Source: Chionis minor
Taxonomy: Eukaryota > Chordata > Aves > Charadriiformes > Chionididae
Direction: 5' to 3'
NCBI GenBank assembly: GCA_013398295.1
Contig: VZSF01001076.1
Coordinates: 265,741-329,740 of the forward strand
Length of the DNA: 64,000 nt
Part shown: positions 62,401 through 64,000 of the stretch, one piece after another
Layout of the letters: every line of letters begins with the position of its first letter
Position numbering within the stretch: position 1 is the first letter of the stretch
Notes under the pieces: generated by a model
Database searches by the model: none
What the model was told of the DNA's origin: nothing
The model's input: only the letters and a program-made list of their open reading frames with translations
Position numbers and translations under genes: made by a program

Positions 62401-64000
62401 TTTTAAAATGATTCTAGAGGAATGGACATGCCTTTATCTACAGCCATCTGTCATGTACTCTGCTCTTAAGTTCTCTCTAGCAGATAGCCTAATTCTCACT
62501 GGCATTTGATTTTCAGGGTTTTTTTGGTGTTAAAAATGAATATCACTGACACTTTATAAAATTGGGTCAGATCCAAAAAGTGTTTTTTATCAGGACCCAT
62601 TTATTATTTAGCAAAATTTAAGTAGCTTTTGTATTAACTGCACCTAATTGTTTTGGATATTATCCTCTTTGTTTAAATTTGGATTGGATTCTTCACTATT
62701 TATAGTAAATAATCCCAATAATAAACTGCTGTTTATTGAATGGATGTATGTGATGAAATAGGTATTCCCCACCTTCCCCAAACACTTATCAACCAGGGAA
62801 AATAGTAAGACAAGGGATGTTAAAAAGTGGCCGTTTGGTACTTCCTGAGCTAAGTTATGACTATATTACTATCAGTTAATCGTTGTACCTCCTTTGTGGG
62901 AAGATAGCACTCTATGGCTAGAAGGAAATCAGCTTTAGAGTTTTTCACAGCTTCTAAAAAATGTAAGATACATTACTTGCTGTGTTTTCAGTCTTCTGTT
63001 GTGTGCAATCATTTGATAAAATCCAGAGTAAGTCATAGATCTGAGTCAGATACAGTAGCTCATTAGGCTGCTGTTGAAAGCAAGCCTTAATTGAGAATAT
63101 AATGCCTGTGGAATGGCATTCATTTACCCTCTACGATACTCACTCCTGCTGATTTGAGCCAGGTGTGACTTTAAAGGTAAGTCCAAATAAGATATGTTCT
63201 TCCAAATTTTAAAAAGTTACTTTTAGATTACTGTTGTCAAATCTGTGCATTGCTCATATCTGTAAAACTCACTGTATTTCTTTTCAGTCCAAGTCTTTTA
63301 TTAATATTCCTGAATACTCTTTGTGCAGGAATTGCAGGAAGCAGTTTTTAAACCTTGGTTTGCTTTTAGCTAATCTGATCTCCAGAAGCACTGATATGGG
63401 AAACATGTAAGGAAGTAATGAAGTTAGGTCACTGCAGTAAATTTTAAAACTTAGGGCACGTACTTATTGTAGTGTCTGGTACCGGGCAGAAGGTTTTGTG
63501 GTACCAACCTAAAAGCTTAAAACTTTCAGTTTTTGCAGCTGCCCTTGCTCTTCCCTTTGCTGATCTCTGGCTGCTCCTTTTTCTTCCTTATGTTAGCTGT
63601 CTGACAGTTTTCCAAACTCAGGTTCAGAACATTTTAAATAGGAAAATTCCAATTGCTTGGTTTGGGGAGACTGGGATAGGAGGTAAGAACTGTTTTTGAA
63701 GGTTATTCCTGGATATGTAAATGTTTAAACAAAAAGTGTGCAATGTGCTGCAAAAGAACTGTTGGGGTTGTTTCATTTTACCTTGAGCTCAGATGCAATT
63801 AGCTTTACATCAAAGGTTGCCCAATAGGAAATTTTTGTACAGAGCAATTAAAATGTTACTCAAGCCTGTTGTCAGTTTTCCTCCACCCTGTGTAAATAGA
63901 GCACTTAAGGGTCAATTATGAATATCTTATTCAGGTGTTCTCTTGCCCTCTTCAGAAAATTGCACAAACATACTTTGTGCTGCTTCTTTTTGTTGCTCTT
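59495..64000 (+). other. Downstream ADAM23 intron
   Basis: Non-coding sequence to the window end. A degenerate 20-base tandem repeat lies at 59581-59640. I searched for a second membrane exon and for the short basic cytoplasmic-tail exon and saw neither. A hydrophobic open frame at 63472-63699 has no family similarity I recognise. Confidence 0.6.
59581..59640 (+). repeat. Degenerate 20-bp tandem repeat
   Basis: About three units built on TTGTCATGTG followed by a TGACTGT-like half; the first two start exactly 20 bases apart (59581, 59601) and the third is shifted and diverged. It begins 87 bases after the transmembrane exon. Confidence 0.7.

Larger units (their letters stand above)
1..64000 (+). 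other. ADAM23: ADAM23 gene, internal part (23 coding exons)
   Basis: A type I membrane protein of the ADAM family is spread over 23 exons from 9764 to 59494; both gene ends lie outside the window. The exons give about 672 residues in one continuous frame: prodomain (1-145), metalloprotease-like domain (146-355), disintegrin (356 to about 450), cysteine-rich (about 450-590), EGF-like (about 596-625) and transmembrane (about 647-671). Identity rests on close agreement with ADAM23 rather than its paralogues ADAM22 and ADAM11: the KDEGPKG stalk and the GGTGWG end of the membrane helix are ADAM23 features as I remember them. The zinc motif HExxHxxGxxH is replaced by a Q/S/Q/W version, so the protein should be a non-protease. 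ADAM23 is known from mammals as a neuronal adhesion protein binding integrin alpha-v beta-3 and LGI-family ligands. Protein residue numbers in the exon entries count from the first codon at 9764. Confidence 0.95.

Noticed and set aside
63472..63699. Hydrophobic open frame considered as a second transmembrane exon
   Set aside because: It lacks the GGTGWG end and does not join the ADAM23 frame: from the EGF exon no conserved stalk follows, and from the membrane exon it reaches a stop quickly.

Overview
The window is a piece of vertebrate nuclear DNA, almost certainly from a bird. It is AT-rich and intron-dominated, and its recognisable transposons are CR1 LINE copies with typical avian CR1 3' ends. 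A single ambiguous base (N at 27405) indicates a draft assembly. I cannot name the species.

One gene occupies the window: ADAM23, on the + strand. I identified 23 coding exons between 9764 and 59494, set their boundaries by splice signals and checked that the reading frame passes through every junction. Together they carry 2018 coding nt, about 672 residues. They run from the middle of the prodomain through a poly-basic proprotein-convertase site, a metalloprotease-like domain with its zinc ligands lost, the disintegrin and cysteine-rich domains and an EGF-like domain to the transmembrane segment. The first exons (signal peptide, start of the prodomain) and the last exon (short cytoplasmic tail) are outside the window. 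By the 26-exon human gene these would be exons 3-25, but that numbering is from memory. ADAM23 is a catalytically inactive neuronal surface protein that acts in adhesion and as an LGI-family receptor.

Layout: 1-9763 is an upstream intron holding a 5'-truncated, decayed CR1 copy (about 2990-4437) and an older repeat (about 6515-6745). 9764-9840 is the first visible exon. 9841-22535 is a 12.7 kb intron with an A/C-only tract, a CA microsatellite, a perfect hairpin and an unassigned splice-flanked ORF. 22536-28785 finishes the prodomain. 29695-43497 is the metalloprotease-like domain. 45726-53894 carries the disintegrin and cysteine-rich region. 53726-55932 carries the EGF-like module. 59404-59494 is the transmembrane exon. 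59495-64000 is intron. Three more CR1 3' fragments lie at about 24519-24893, 37425-37730 and 47625-47935.

No previously undescribed system is evident. The points most worth a second look concern splicing: a GC-AG intron after the first disintegrin exon, tandem in-frame acceptors just after the convertase site, and a weak donor before the transmembrane exon that could yield soluble ectodomain forms by intron retention or by an in-frame alternative terminal exon. There is also a compact palindrome cluster in one intron. I recognised no second gene, tRNA, rRNA or CRISPR array.
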